Assembly (NCBI GenBank): GCA_023213395.1 | Contig: CM041465.1 | Location: forward strand, 220,169,741 to 220,233,740 | From: Cycas panzhihuaensis | Lineage: Eukaryota; Cycadophyta | DNA length: 64,000 bases | Direction of reading: 5' to 3' | Shown: piece by piece, positions 49,160 through 59,923 of the stretch | Layout of the letters: every line of letters starts with the position of its first letter | Numbering within the stretch: position 1 is the stretch's first letter | Notes under the pieces: generated by a model | What the model saw: only the letters and a program-made list of their open reading frames with translations | Database searches by the model: none | What the model was told of the DNA's origin: nothing | Made by a program: the position numbers and the translations under genes

Positions 49160-49740
49160 TGTAACATTCCAAAATCTAGTCAAAACTATGCTATATAACC
49201 ATTCAAATTGAAGGCCTCTGAATAAGGATTCCAACGGTTTAAACAAAATTCAATTCTGACATCTCAATCAAAAGTTATGGCCATTTAAAGTTAGTCTGCC
49301 AGTTTTTGGAGAAGTTCTGGCTGACTTCTATTTGAGCAATTTTAAGAAGACTATTGCCCAGTCTAGCCGACTTCTATTACTATCCTTTGGCCACCTATTT
49401 AAGGAGGATTTGCAGCCTCATGTCATCATCATCAGAGGTTCTTTGGTTGCACATTTTCAGTTCTAGGGCTGCAATTAGCTCGCCCATTTGGGAGCTGCAA
49501 TTTGGAGGGTTCCTCGCCTCGAAGAGGGAAGCTCACATCTTCAGGAAAGACATTTACTTTATTGAAAGTTCACTCTATTTGTGGTATTATTTGACAATAA
49601 AGACTATTATTTAGTTGGTGGATTCTGTACTTCTTGTTCCTTATTCATTTTACTATTAGATAGCATCTAGTTATTATTTTGTGGATTATTACTTGTATTT
49701 TTGAGGAAAATTGCTATAAAAGTAGAACTAGATCGCTACA
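49160..49740 (+). repeat. 3' LTR of element G
   Basis: Same length as the 5' copy with no indel. Follows the PPT and ends CGCTACA. Confidence 0.94.
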
Positions 49741-50612
49741 CATATCTCCATGGCCCTTTTCCCAATGGGGGTTGGACCTTATTAGAGCCATATCCCCATC
49801 CTCTTTATCGCAGCATAAGTACATCTTGACTACTATGAAGTACTTTACTAAATAGGTAGAAGCAATTCCTTTGACCACTACTCCTAGTAAGACGATAGCC
49901 ACCTTTGTCTACCAGCATATCATCTGCCATTTCAGAGTTCCTAATATCTTGATCACGGACAATAGGACCCCTTTCTGTAATAAGGAGATAGATGAGCTCT
50001 GTGAGAAATTCAATATTTCTTATAGAACTTTCTCTCCCTATTACCCCCAGGCCAATGGCCAAGTCGAATCATTCAACAAAACCCTTATAAACATTTTAAA
50101 GAAAACTGTAGCCCAATCTCAAAGAGATTGGCATCTTCAACTCCCTTCTGCTCTATGTGCATATTGCATGTTTATCCGTATAGCTACAGGAATGATCCCT
50201 TTCTCTCTAGTCAATGGAATGGAGGTGGTTCTCCCATTAGAAGTGGAGATTCCTTCCTTACGAGTCTCTCTTTGAGATCTTGGTGATGAGGAGTCTATCC
50301 ACTAGGCTTGCCTCTTAGACCTCGAGGCCTTAGATGAGAAGTGCTTGACCATATACTAAGCAAACCTTGCTTCTAAGGCTAGGGCACGAAGGACATATGA
50401 CAAACACCTTCATTCTCACCCTTTACATCCCGGGTACCATGTCCTTAAACTGGAGTATCTCCATGATCGCCTGACCAAATTCAGGCCCAAATGGGTTGGA
50501 CCCTTCATCGTTCTAGAGAACTTCAGGAATGATGCTTACAAGATCACCACCCTAGAGGGTCTCGAACTTGAGAAGGTCGTCAATGGAAAATTCCTGAAGA
50601 AATTTTATGCGT
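49741..50612 (+). pseudogene. Integrase core and C-terminus of element F
   Basis: Reads SPWPFSQWGLDLIRAI (first Asp), LITDNRTPFCNKEI (second Asp), YPQANGQVESFNKTL (Glu), so the DDE triad is complete. An open frame of 134 codons runs 49871-50275. The C-terminal part has FRPKWVGPFIVLENF and ends KKFYA followed by a stop at 50612. A few stops lie at Gln, Trp or Arg positions. It would insert the DNA copy in the nucleus. It is the best preserved pol part in the window. Confidence 0.9.
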
Positions 50613-51589
50613 GACTATTTCATTCCTCTCCTTGTACTCTGAAATAAGCCTAAATTACCACCCTAGATGCATACCCATTCCCCCTAGTCATAGGTGGAAT
50701 GGTGGTTTAGGGCAACCTTCTTGCTTCTCTTGGATTCCTCCTGCAAAACTCCTTGCCCCCTTTCCCTTGGGGCCCTGTCCTCCTAATTGGGTGTGGTGTT
50801 CCTATCATCCCTGAGGTTGGGTACACTCCCAAATTAGGATGACATGCTAGAGTATCTTCACTCCCTTCCTCGCTAACGCTTCCTTTGCATATTTTACTAT
50901 GCTCCTATGTGGACATGTATGCCTCCTCATTTCCTAGCCCCATATATGTCTATCGTTGATACTCATGGTGATCATGTGTGTGCCCTCTAGGAATGTGGGC
51001 ATGCATAAAACAAAGTGCGTACAACCCAAACAAACCTCAAATACAAACCGTGCCATAATCAACTCAAAACATCATGATTTATAGCCCCTCGTGCATCCAT
51101 GTACCCTCACACATATACATATAAACATACATATAAAAGCAAATGCAACATCATCCATCATCATGTGTCATCACACACATTAACATATATCAAATAGGGT
51201 GCCAATGGCCTTGTCTATATACATAAAAATCATAGTATGTTATATCATACAAATGGTATAGTACATCATCTGCGGGAAGCCAGAATCCTTGTAGGGAGGA
51301 GTACAATCATGTGGTAACATATGGTGACTCCCTAGAGGTTTGGTGCTTTCCCAAATCAAAACTAGTATCTCCTACTCTCTAATGCTCTATTGCTCCTAAG
51401 GTATCATCTCTTGGTCTATGTGATCCCTCTCCTAGGGACCACATGCCTCCCAGACTCCTCCTGCACCTCTGGGAGCTCCCTGCCTTGCTCCCCTCATCCC
51501 GAGGCCTCCTCAGGGTTGTTGCTACTATATGAATATGAGTCTTACTCTGCAATGACCTCGATGTCATATGGTCTACCACCTGATCATAT
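50613..51589. other. F spacer between integrase and antisense gene
   Basis: C-rich then AT-rich sequence with no recognised domain. The minus-strand frame at 51379-51579 may be the very C-terminus of the antisense gene, in a shifted frame. Confidence 0.45.
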
Positions 51590-53290
51590 CGAGCCTGGAT
51601 ATGATCCCTCTCCCTCTCCGTCCTCTAGAGCATCTCCTCCATCCCTTGGAGCTGCTCCTCTAGCACTGCTACCTTGATGCAACTCTCTGCATCACCACAT
51701 ACTCCTCCTTGAGACTCTAGTGCTTGGACCTGGCCTCGTAGAATATCCCTCTCTGCTATGGTCCTATCCAACTTGCCTTGTAGTTGTCCCACTCGCACTT
51801 GTACTCTTATCTTAGGACTCTACTGCCCACACATCTCTTGCCTTGACCAATGGGGCAAATGCTGCCATGTGGGCCCCTACCAACTGTGGCTCCTCTCCTA
51901 GCTAGATGGGAGGTTGCCCCTCCACATAGGCCCAAGGGAATATCTCTTGGACTACTGCCTCAACCAACCTCCCAATATCCACTACTCCTATGAAATCCAA
52001 TATGCCATTTGTCAGGATATATATCCATATGTGTATACCAAACAAACTAAATAAACTAAAGCAACTAGATGTCTGGTTATCGAAGGATAATAGGAAAAGG
52101 TAGCATCTCACTTGCTGGGACTGTTGGCTCCCTGAATCAGACGATCACCTCCTCCTCAGGTCCTCCCCCCGCTACTGGTACCTCCTCCTCCTATGGTACT
52201 ACCTCACTGACAACCTGTCCTACTAGGGTATCTCCACCCTTCTCCACTGGCACTGCCACTGCCCTAGCTCTCCCCACTATCCTCAACCTCTAGACAGGCA
52301 TCGAGGATGCTCTACCTTCCTTTGTAGTCCCTAAAGGACCTGCCTCTCCTCCTGTGGCTCCTGATGGTCTTACCTCTCCTCCTGCAGTCCCTGATGGACC
52401 CTCCTCTCCACCTGCTGCTCTTAATAGCCTGGCCCCATCACCTCCATCATCATCATCTCCACTGCTAGGGGTACCTCCTACTCCTCCTGCCTCGTCATCA
52501 CTATCCCATCTCACCCCTCTATATGGATTCGTTGTATAGTCTACCATGGTGAGGAGGTCTAGTGATGTCGCCTCCACCAAGTGTTAAATGTGTGCTTAGT
52601 CCTCGATCCCCCTAAACTGAGTCTGCCACCTGTGGACCATAGAAGCCCATGCTGAGATAGGATATGGTCCTTCTGCTGGTGCCATTGCCCCAAAATAGTC
52701 GAAGAACCAACACTACAATAATGTGCTATATGGTAATCCTCCTCTCCCAACCAACTTGATGGCATCCAGCTAGGTGATCAAGTTCACCACTATCAGTGTA
52801 GCCCAATCTAGCCTCTCCCCAGCCTCGCATCTCCTCACAGTATCCATCCATCTGCCGGGTATATCCCTATAGTTCTATTTCTGGGATATCTAGAATAAAA
52901 TGCATAGTGTAATCAGTTTCCTCACTTGAGGAATCCTAAACATAATCATACTCTGCATAGGAATGCTTATCCTCTCCCACCGGTCCTGACCTATGAAGTA
53001 GGTTACTACCTCCCTGTATGATGCATCATTGCTAGGTAATGCCCCTAGTGACGCTAGTGCTCTTGCTGTTGGTACTTCCAGGATCCCCTAGATGTCTCCT
53101 GGCATGACTGTGATGTCTCCCACTTAGGGGAGGTGGAATACATGCTGTCATCGATCCCAGTGTAAGACTATGTCTATTAGGAGGCACTAATTAGATGTAT
53201 ACTATGGTGTCTGGATGGCCTTCAGTAGGCCACATCTCCCCAGCACTTACCTGTCCCCATGGAACATCATCTCAATAAAGCTAAGCATGG
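51590..53290 (-). pseudogene. Antisense PMD-like gene of element F
   Basis: Minus strand, about 560 codons in outline. Near 53215-53010: LLKAIQTP*YTSN*CLLIDI, then HVFHLP*VGDITVMPGDI*G, ILEVPTARALASLGALPSND. This fits the plant mobile domain pattern 'LL.A....W......F.LP.GE.TITL.DV....G'. Then GRWMDTVRRCEAGERLDWAT, TLIVVNLIT*LDAIKLVGRG, LPYSTLL*CWFFDYFGAMAP and ISAWASMVHRWQTQFRGIE (to 52610). A Gly/Glu/Ser/Pro linker follows (52580-52290, an open frame of 96 codons), then a coiled coil VRVGQLQGKLDRTIAERDIL (about 51810-51620). B has the same three parts. Stops are at Trp, Gln and Arg sites. Antisense genes are known in some Tat elements and PMD genes are known in plant transposons. Linking the two here is my inference. 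Confidence 0.7.
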
Positions 53291-53471
53291 CCACCCCTAT
53301 ATTTTTGCAGTTGTCTATGATGATAACCACCTATAAAACACCCCAAAAAATAGTAAAAACTCATCTAAACTTGCTTGCCTGCCTTTTGGACTACCCCTCA
53401 CTCCTTCCCAGTTGAGGTATGGCACTCCTGCAAGCCATCCTTTGTGTTTTTAGTTATCTACCTTCACACCG

Positions 53472-53609
53472 TGCTAAACTCTGTAGTATTGCAGAGTTTA
53501 GCATGGGGCCCCACTGAGTTTTTTGTGTAAACTCAGTGGCCCTATAGAAAAATTTACGATATCAGGATCTTTGCCATGGGGCCAGTGATAACCCCACATT
53601 AGGGGGGTT
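53472..53609 (+). repeat. Cluster of three hairpins in element F
   Basis: Hairpin 1: TGCTAAACTCTG (53472-53483) and CAGAGTTTAGCA (53492-53503), 12-bp perfect arms, 8-base loop. Hairpin 2: CCACTGAGTTT (53511-53521) and AAACTCAGTGG (53529-53539), 11-bp perfect arms, 7-base loop. Hairpin 3: AACCCC (53590-53595) and GGGGTT (53604-53609). They lie just upstream of the antisense gene start and between it and the sense RNase H. Perfect arms in an otherwise decayed element are notable. Confidence 0.85.
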
Positions 53610-54590
53610 TTCCACCTAAAAAAATCTAAAATTTTTGTCCGGGTGGGCCATGCTCAGGCCCACTAGGACTAGGGCTACCTAATACCCCAGTTCTCCCTCT
53701 TGTTGGGTCCAATTCAGACTCTAGGAGATCACCATTTTCCCATAAGGGGCTAAAAACTACACTAAAAAGTGTTAAAAATCCATTAAACTTAAATGATGAG
53801 ATGGGTGGGAAAAAGGATAATCCACTCATTAGATCTAGCCTTACTACTGCCATCTCATCTCCCCAGTCTCACTGGCTATCTTCGCATCCTGATCCAATGG
53901 TCTGATCTCTCTCTGCATGCCTTCGAAGTTGGGTGGCACTCCACTATGTAAGGAGAAGGGCTCTGAATCAATTACGAGCCCATGAAAATGAATCCCGTTT
54001 TCGTCGAGTTTTCCTTATATAGGCGGGGGCCCTGATAGGTACCTCTTCTATTTCTTTGACCGTGATAGCCCTTGAGACCATCTCTCTTCCTTGATCACCT
54101 TTGCCTTCTAGGTTTGTCTCCTATTTTACCTCTGTGGCCCTATTTTCTCCTTACCTTTTAGGTGCATTTATGGTGCCCCCCTCTTTGGCCTTGCGAGGCC
54201 CTCCTTTTACCTTGTTTTATGTGCCACCTCCATATATACTTGAGTTTATACTCATTTGGCTCATTTTGCCATCCTGAACCCATTTTTGCTGCCTATTCAC
54301 ACCTCTGGGGCTCCCAAAAGAAGCGTCCCCCCACTCAGGACTACACCTCACTTCCTTAAGCAACCTTTGGCACCCTAGAGAGGCCTTTTCACTGCCAGTT
54401 CTTTCCTGTCTACTGGATAGTCTCCTTTGCCCTCGGGTAGCCTTATTCATGGGTCTTCCTTCCCTTCATGGCCTTTGTTGACATCCACTCGAGCCTGCCC
54501 TATGGCTATTTAACATCATCGAGTCCTTTTGACCCATCAATCTTATCAGCATTTTCTCTGCTGAGACCTCCATTCTTTTTTATCATGGCA

Positions 54591-54990
54591 TTACTTATTT
54601 TTATTAATGGCAGAAGTCGTAGCAACCTAGGCCCTTCTATCGCTGCGTGGATTCTCAGTGACACTTTTGGACATGACTTTATGTGTTCTGGGATCTTCCT
54701 TCCTGAGGCCACCAATAACAAAGCTGAGGACATAGCTGTTATTGAGGCCCTTACTGATGCACTCTGCTTCCACCATGGACCTATCATCCTCCTCTATGAC
54801 TCTCAGGTTGTGGTATCTTATCTCACCCAGGTCTACCAAGTGCGGTGCCCATGCTTGAGAGCCCTTGCCTTGACCGCTAGGTCCTTATTAGCTTGTTTTC
54901 CATCTATTGACATCTGCCACATTCCTTAGGCTCTCAATGCCAAGGCAGATAGCCTGGTTTATCTCATCTTTGAGTGTCCCCTTCCTCTCT
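54591..54990 (+). pseudogene. Stand-alone RNase H of element F
   Basis: Within the open frame 54468-54929. From a Met near 54582 it reads LLIFINGRSRSNLGPSIAAW, LPEATNNKAEDIAVIEAL (Glu), ILLYDSQVVVSYLTQVYQV (Asp), then past one stop ALNAKADSLVYLI (last Asp). The pattern is archaeal/bacterial-type RNase HI, distinct from the Gypsy RNase H remnant at 45790. The first catalytic Asp reads Asn, as in B. It lies after the antisense gene and about 500 bp before the PPT, not fused to pol. It would degrade RNA in RNA-DNA hybrids. Confidence 0.85.
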
Positions 54991-55504
54991 TCAGTGACCC
55001 ACCTTAAGAGGCTTGTCAAGTCACTAAGGCACCCAAGTCTTAGGTCATCTTGTCCTTCACATTAGGATCCATTCACACCTCCAAAAACTAGCTGCTAATG
55101 AGGTTAAACTATGGCAATCACTAGGTTTGTTTTCTTCATTTTACTCTTAGCATCTCTCTTAGCACATAACTCCCACTGGTGTTGACTTATCTTCTATATA
55201 TAGCACCTTATTCATGACATCTATCTGATCTTATATGTGGTCATCACCACCCTTCTATTATACCCTTACGATGGGGGCATCCCCTTCATTCATTATCATT
55301 GCATGTTATCTATATAGTGACGTATAGGTAGCTCCTATGTTATCCCATCCTTGCCTCTACACCTATACGTTCTGCCATGACATTCATCGCTGCACTTGGC
55401 TTGCACCATTGTTATGTTTATTTATATATATATATATATGTTACTAACATTTTGTTGCCAGCATTCGTAGTCGTATTATGCTTCTGAGCTGTGAGGCTTT
55501 GGTA

Positions 55505-55516
55505 CCAAGGGGGCAG
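55505..55516 (+). other. Polypurine tract of element F
   Basis: ccaagggggcag directly before the 3' LTR start TGTTTCTCAG. Shares agggggca with B. Confidence 0.8.
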
Positions 55517-58500
55517 TGTTTCTCAGCTACTGAAAATGGTTTTTTGGCAAGTTAACTTAGGTAAGTATAGGTATGCTTCTATCCTTTGCCTTTGATCTTT
55601 CTCTAGAAAGGTAAATCGAAGCATCTATTATCACTGCATGACTGATTGATACATTTGAGTGATCATCTTACATCCGTTGCTTGATCATACTGCTTGACAC
55701 TATTTCAGCCTATGATGATCTACGAGACATGCATCCCCATGGCACTCCATAACCCTCCTATATACCTCCATGTTGTCCTAAGTATCACATAGCCTATGTG
55801 ATCTGTTCACACCCTCATTGCCACCTCATAGTTTCTAGTGCCTCGCTAGGTGCGACTGGTGTGTTCCTATCTATTTGTAAGTTTCCTGGGAATCCTACCT
55901 CTCCAGTACCCCATCTGGTTTAGGTCATCCCTACCATATGACTGTCCCCAGCCACCTGGATAGAGGGCCAATCCCTCCTAGGCCTGGGGTACCTTTCCTT
56001 AGGGCTCCCAGGTACCTTTTCTTCTCTTATTTTTGCTTCAGTCACCACACCATGGTAAATTTCATGGTACCATGATAAACTTTGCGGTACCGTGAAGTTT
56101 GCTGTAATGCAACTGTCACAAATCATTTTTTAAATCTTCCATAGAAAATTTCACTTTTTTCATGAAACTTCCACGTGGCTTAGTCATCCCCTAAGTCCTA
56201 GCCTAATCCTAATCATCCAATTAAGCTAGGGTTAGGTATAAAACCCAAAAAGACTTCATTTTCCATCTCTTCTTCCACCTATTCTCCCCTCTTCTACTTT
56301 CATAGGTAATTTTCTATAGGAATGCCCTGCAACACCTGAGATACCTATGTCCTAGCCTGAGATCTGCCTTCTTTGACTCAGATCTATGGTAGTAGGATCA
56401 AGAATAAGCTTTTCCAAGTAAGGATATGCTCCAAGTCTCACCTCCATGTGTAATCATCAAGTTTCACCAAGCTTCTCTTTAAGTTCATAGCTCTTGTAGG
56501 GATCCACCTACGAGCCTCATAGATCTATCCTTTTCTACTATTTTCCCAAGTAGACCTACCACTAATCTGGCAATAGTAGGTACTACTTCATATTTGTTTC
56601 ATTTTGTTCCTTTTAGCTTCTCTAAAAGAGATTAGATTACTTTATACATCTTTCATTTTAGAGTTTTTTATCACATACAGGGGACATCCCCTCATTCTTC
56701 CCTTTCTGTCCATATTACCTTCCTGCTTTCTCTTGGTTTCTCTAAGGAGGCTATAAGGAGAGGTCCTCAAAGAGTGAGAGAAAGGAGCTAAGGCAGGTTT
56801 CATGCCCAACTAGGCCTGCTCCTCAAGGGCAACCCCCTTCTCCTCTTTTCCTCACCCTCTCTTGTGCCTTTCTTGAGCTACCAGGGAGCTTTCAGAAGAA
56901 GGCCATCACTAGTATCGATATGCAATTTCATCAGGTCCGGTTCTATACTTGAGCACCTCACTTGGGCTAATTTTCTAGCCCTTAGTTGTGCCACATATTG
57001 ACTTTGGGTTTTGGCTTGGTCAAAAATTATAAACATTGTACATTGCAACATTTACAACGTCGGCAGTATTTATAAACCTTGAGCTACTTATTTCTGCGTG
57101 GAGGTATGCACATTGGAGGGTTAGCCATTTCGAGGCTAACCATCCATATCCTTTGTCTTATCTTGCTTTTGTTGAGGATATTAGAAGTTGTTCCTTGGTT
57201 AGAAATTTACTTTGATTTAAAGTGTTTTTCTTACAACATTCTTGGAACTTCACATCTATATATATATATATATATATCTGTTTGGCACTCTAATAGCCCC
57301 TTGGAAAAGGGTAGAGAACCTTTGTGATTGTAGGTTTCACCATGTCACTTGCGAAGAAGGAAGAACCGCTTCAATCTGGGTACGTCTCTTACTCTCTTTT
57401 CCTTAGTCTAGCATAGTTCCTTTTCCTTTGGCTTTATTACTTTCTTTCTTTTAGTCTGGGGAAGGTAAGGGAGCCCCAATGCAAGTTGGGAAAAGGAAAA
57501 GGAGAAGCAATCATAGCACAACATGACATCCTTGTTTTAGCTGCATAACTTTCTAGGTATTCCACCCTTCGCTCTTCATAACTCTTCTCTTTTTTCTTGT
57601 CTTTTAAGTTCACTTGCTTGTATAATTAGGACATAAAAGAAAAAGAGAAAATGAACTAATTCACACCTACCTTTTGTACATGCATTCTACGCTTGCATTA
57701 TTAGGAAAGAGCATGAGATAGGAACTATCCCTCTTCCTCTCCATTTGATTACATATAACCTCTTAGGTTTTGCATCTTTAGCATGCATGTTTTGTGCTTG
57801 ATTGGTTTACCTCCCTCATCCCCTTTTCTCCCATTTATAGTGAAACGAGAGTGAGGACTTACATTTGAGAGAAAATAAGAGAGCATATTTGTTGTTTTTA
57901 TACACTTCTTTCACCTCTTGTTTATAAATATCACTAGTTGGATATCATTTCTCCATCACACATTGAAGGTTGGACCCCTTCACTCATAGGATGGTAAAAG
58001 CTACTTTTGCCATCATCCTTTATCCCCTTTAAACCCACTTTAGGTGGATTAGGCTAGGAAGGATTTGTCCCCTAGTGCATCCTCCTTTAGCTCTATTACA
58101 CCCACATTAACTAAAAAATTTGGACATCTTCTCCTTTGGGTTGGTCTTATGTATGAGGTGGTTACCCAACACCACCCTTGCAAGCATGTACCTCCTGTGT
58201 TATTCACCTACATATATCTGTTTCATATCTCTTCACTTCCTATAAGGATCCATTCTCTCATTGGGTCTTCCCCTTACCTTCCAGCCATCCAAGGGTGGGA
58301 AGACCTACATCTTGAGGTTACTCAGGCAACCGAGGATATCCCTCACTTGTGCTACCCCCAAAACCAAAACTGAGTTACCCAGAGGGAAGTTGTGCCCCAT
58401 TCATGGGTCCTGAACCTGTGTTCTGATGCATGAATGCCCTGTGTGGGTGATTTCCTTCACTTGTTGGATTGACTCTATATTCCAAAGCCTTCCATTGACC

Positions 58501-58548
58501 AACCTAATCCTAACCAGGTGTAGTTACCATCCCATAGATGTGATTCCA
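55517..58548 (+). repeat. 3' LTR of element F
   Basis: 3032 bp, ends gattCCA followed by TSD ccagg. It has the candidate TATA box at 56237-56243 and a TA-repeat at about 57258-57278 that is longer than in the 5' copy. Confidence 0.92.
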
Positions 58549-59880
58549 CCAGGTATTAGCTTTCATGAGATCTTTTCACCAATTATCAAACTTATTTCAA
58601 TTCATGTTCTATTAGTATTGGTAGCTCCTGTTAATTTAGAGTTGGAGCAGTTAGATATAAAAATAACTTTTCTACATTGAGATTTAGATGAGGAGATCTA
58701 TATGGATCAACTAGAAGGGTTTATATAGGATGGTAAAAAAAGACTTATTTACGGGCTTAGGAAATCATTGTATGGCCTGAAGCAATCACCCAGGCAATGG
58801 TATAGGAAGTTTGATGCCTTCATGGAGAGCCAAAATTTTAAAAGAAGTGAGTATGATCATTATGTTTACTTTAAATTCTTGGACAATATCTTATTCATTA
58901 TCTTGGTATTATATATTGATGACATACTGATTATAAGCAAAAGCATAGTAGGAATCAATAAGTTAAAGGCTCAATTAGCTAAGACTTTTGATATGAAGGA
59001 TCTAGGAGCTACAAAATAAATCTTAGGTATAGAGATACATAGAGATAGAAAAAATAGTAAGCTATGGTTATCATAGTAGAAATATATGAAGAAGGTGCTA
59101 ATTAGATTTGGTATGGCAAATATGAAACCAGTGAGTATCCCGTTGGCTTCCCATTTCAAACTTTCTTTGAGTATGAGTTATAATAATGAAGAAGAAAAGG
59201 ATTATATGTCTCATGTACCTTATATTAGTGTAATAGAAAGTTTGATATATACCATGGTATGTTCAAGACCTGACATTTCACATGCAGTCAGTGTAGTTAG
59301 CAGGTTTATGGCAAATCCAAGAAAGGAATATTAGGTAGTAGTGAAATGGTTGCTTCAGTATTTAAGGGGTACAAGTGACTATTATATCACCTTTGGAGGT
59401 ATAGGTAATGGTTTGTAGATATGCTGATTCAAACTTTATAAGAGATTTAGATAAGAGAAGGTTTACTTCAGGTCATGTATTTACTTTTCCAAATGGTCCA
59501 ATTAGTTGGATGTCAAAATTTTAGAGTATAATTATATTATCAATTACAGAAGTAGAATATATTGCTATAGCACATGCTTGTAAAGAAGTAATCTAGTTGT
59601 AGGGACTATTAGTTGAGCTTGGAAGAAAATAAGAAAAGGTAAAGATATTTTGTGACAATCAAAGTGCCATTTACTTAGCAACGAATCCAACTTATCATAG
59701 TAGAACAAATCATATTGCTCTTAAGTACTATTTTGTTAGATAAGTTATGGAAGTAGGTGGAGTGGCACTTGAGAAGGTAAACATAAAATAAAATTGTGTT
59801 GACATGTTCACAAAACTAGTACTATTGGAGAAGTTCAAATGGTGTTTGACTTCTCTTAGCTTACAAAAAAGGCAATGAAT
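58549..59880 (+). pseudogene. RT (rest) and RNase H of element C
   Basis: Directly after the ccagg TSD it reads ISFHEIFSPIIKLISI, LEQLDIKITFLH, GLRKSLYGLKQSPRQWYRKF, then VLYIDDILIISKS (the YxDD box, intact, near 58912). Then GVAPYISVIESL-type blocks (59210-59330) and CSRPDISHAVSVVSRFMANP. The RNase H reads [53 protein letters not shown] and [10 protein letters not shown]. It ends FTKLVLLEKFKWC. Several stops. Its first half lies before F. Confidence 0.9.
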
Positions 59881-59923
59881 GGTCTAGGAAAGGTATCACG
59901 TAAATTGTTGTCAAGGTGGATAT

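Larger units (their letters stand above)
46481..49740 (+). mobile_element. Element G: short chromovirus-like gag-protease element inside the F integrase
   Basis: Two 581-bp LTRs (46481-47061, 49160-49740), PBS TGGTATCAGAGC (47064-47075), PPT aaggggaggga (49148-49158). TSDs are catac (46476-46480) and catat (49741-49745). It carries gag, a protease with intact active site, then a fusion straight to the chromodomain-like tail that normally follows integrase. RT, RNase H and integrase are cleanly missing. By hand count the LTRs differ at about 29 of 581 sites, 26 of them transitions. It is the youngest insertion in the nest. Confidence 0.94.
37561..58548 (+). mobile_element. Element F: Tat-like Ty3/Gypsy element with 3-kb LTRs, RNase H and antisense gene
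   Basis: LTRs 37561-40616 and 55517-58548 (TGTTTTCTGG / TGTTTCTCAG to CCA), with a perfect TSD ccagg on both sides (37556-37560, 58549-58553). PBS 40617-40637, PPT 55505-55516. Without G it is about 17.7 kb: gag, protease, RT, partial RNase H, integrase, antisense PMD-like gene, hairpins, stand-alone RNase H, PPT. It is the same lineage as B. Genes are broken and the RT active site is lost, but the integrase core is well kept. Confidence 0.92.

Noticed and set aside
52354-52539. Pro/Ser-rich 61-codon plus-strand frame
   Set aside because: Complement of the linker of the antisense gene of F, which has a homologue in B on the minus strand.
54506-54839. Minus-strand frames of 93 and 70 codons
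   Set aside because: Opposite the RNase H of F, whose catalytic motifs are on the plus strand.
37561-58548. Direct 3-kb repeat considered as a segmental duplication
   Set aside because: PBS, PPT, TG...CA ends and a perfect 5-bp target duplication show that it is an LTR pair.
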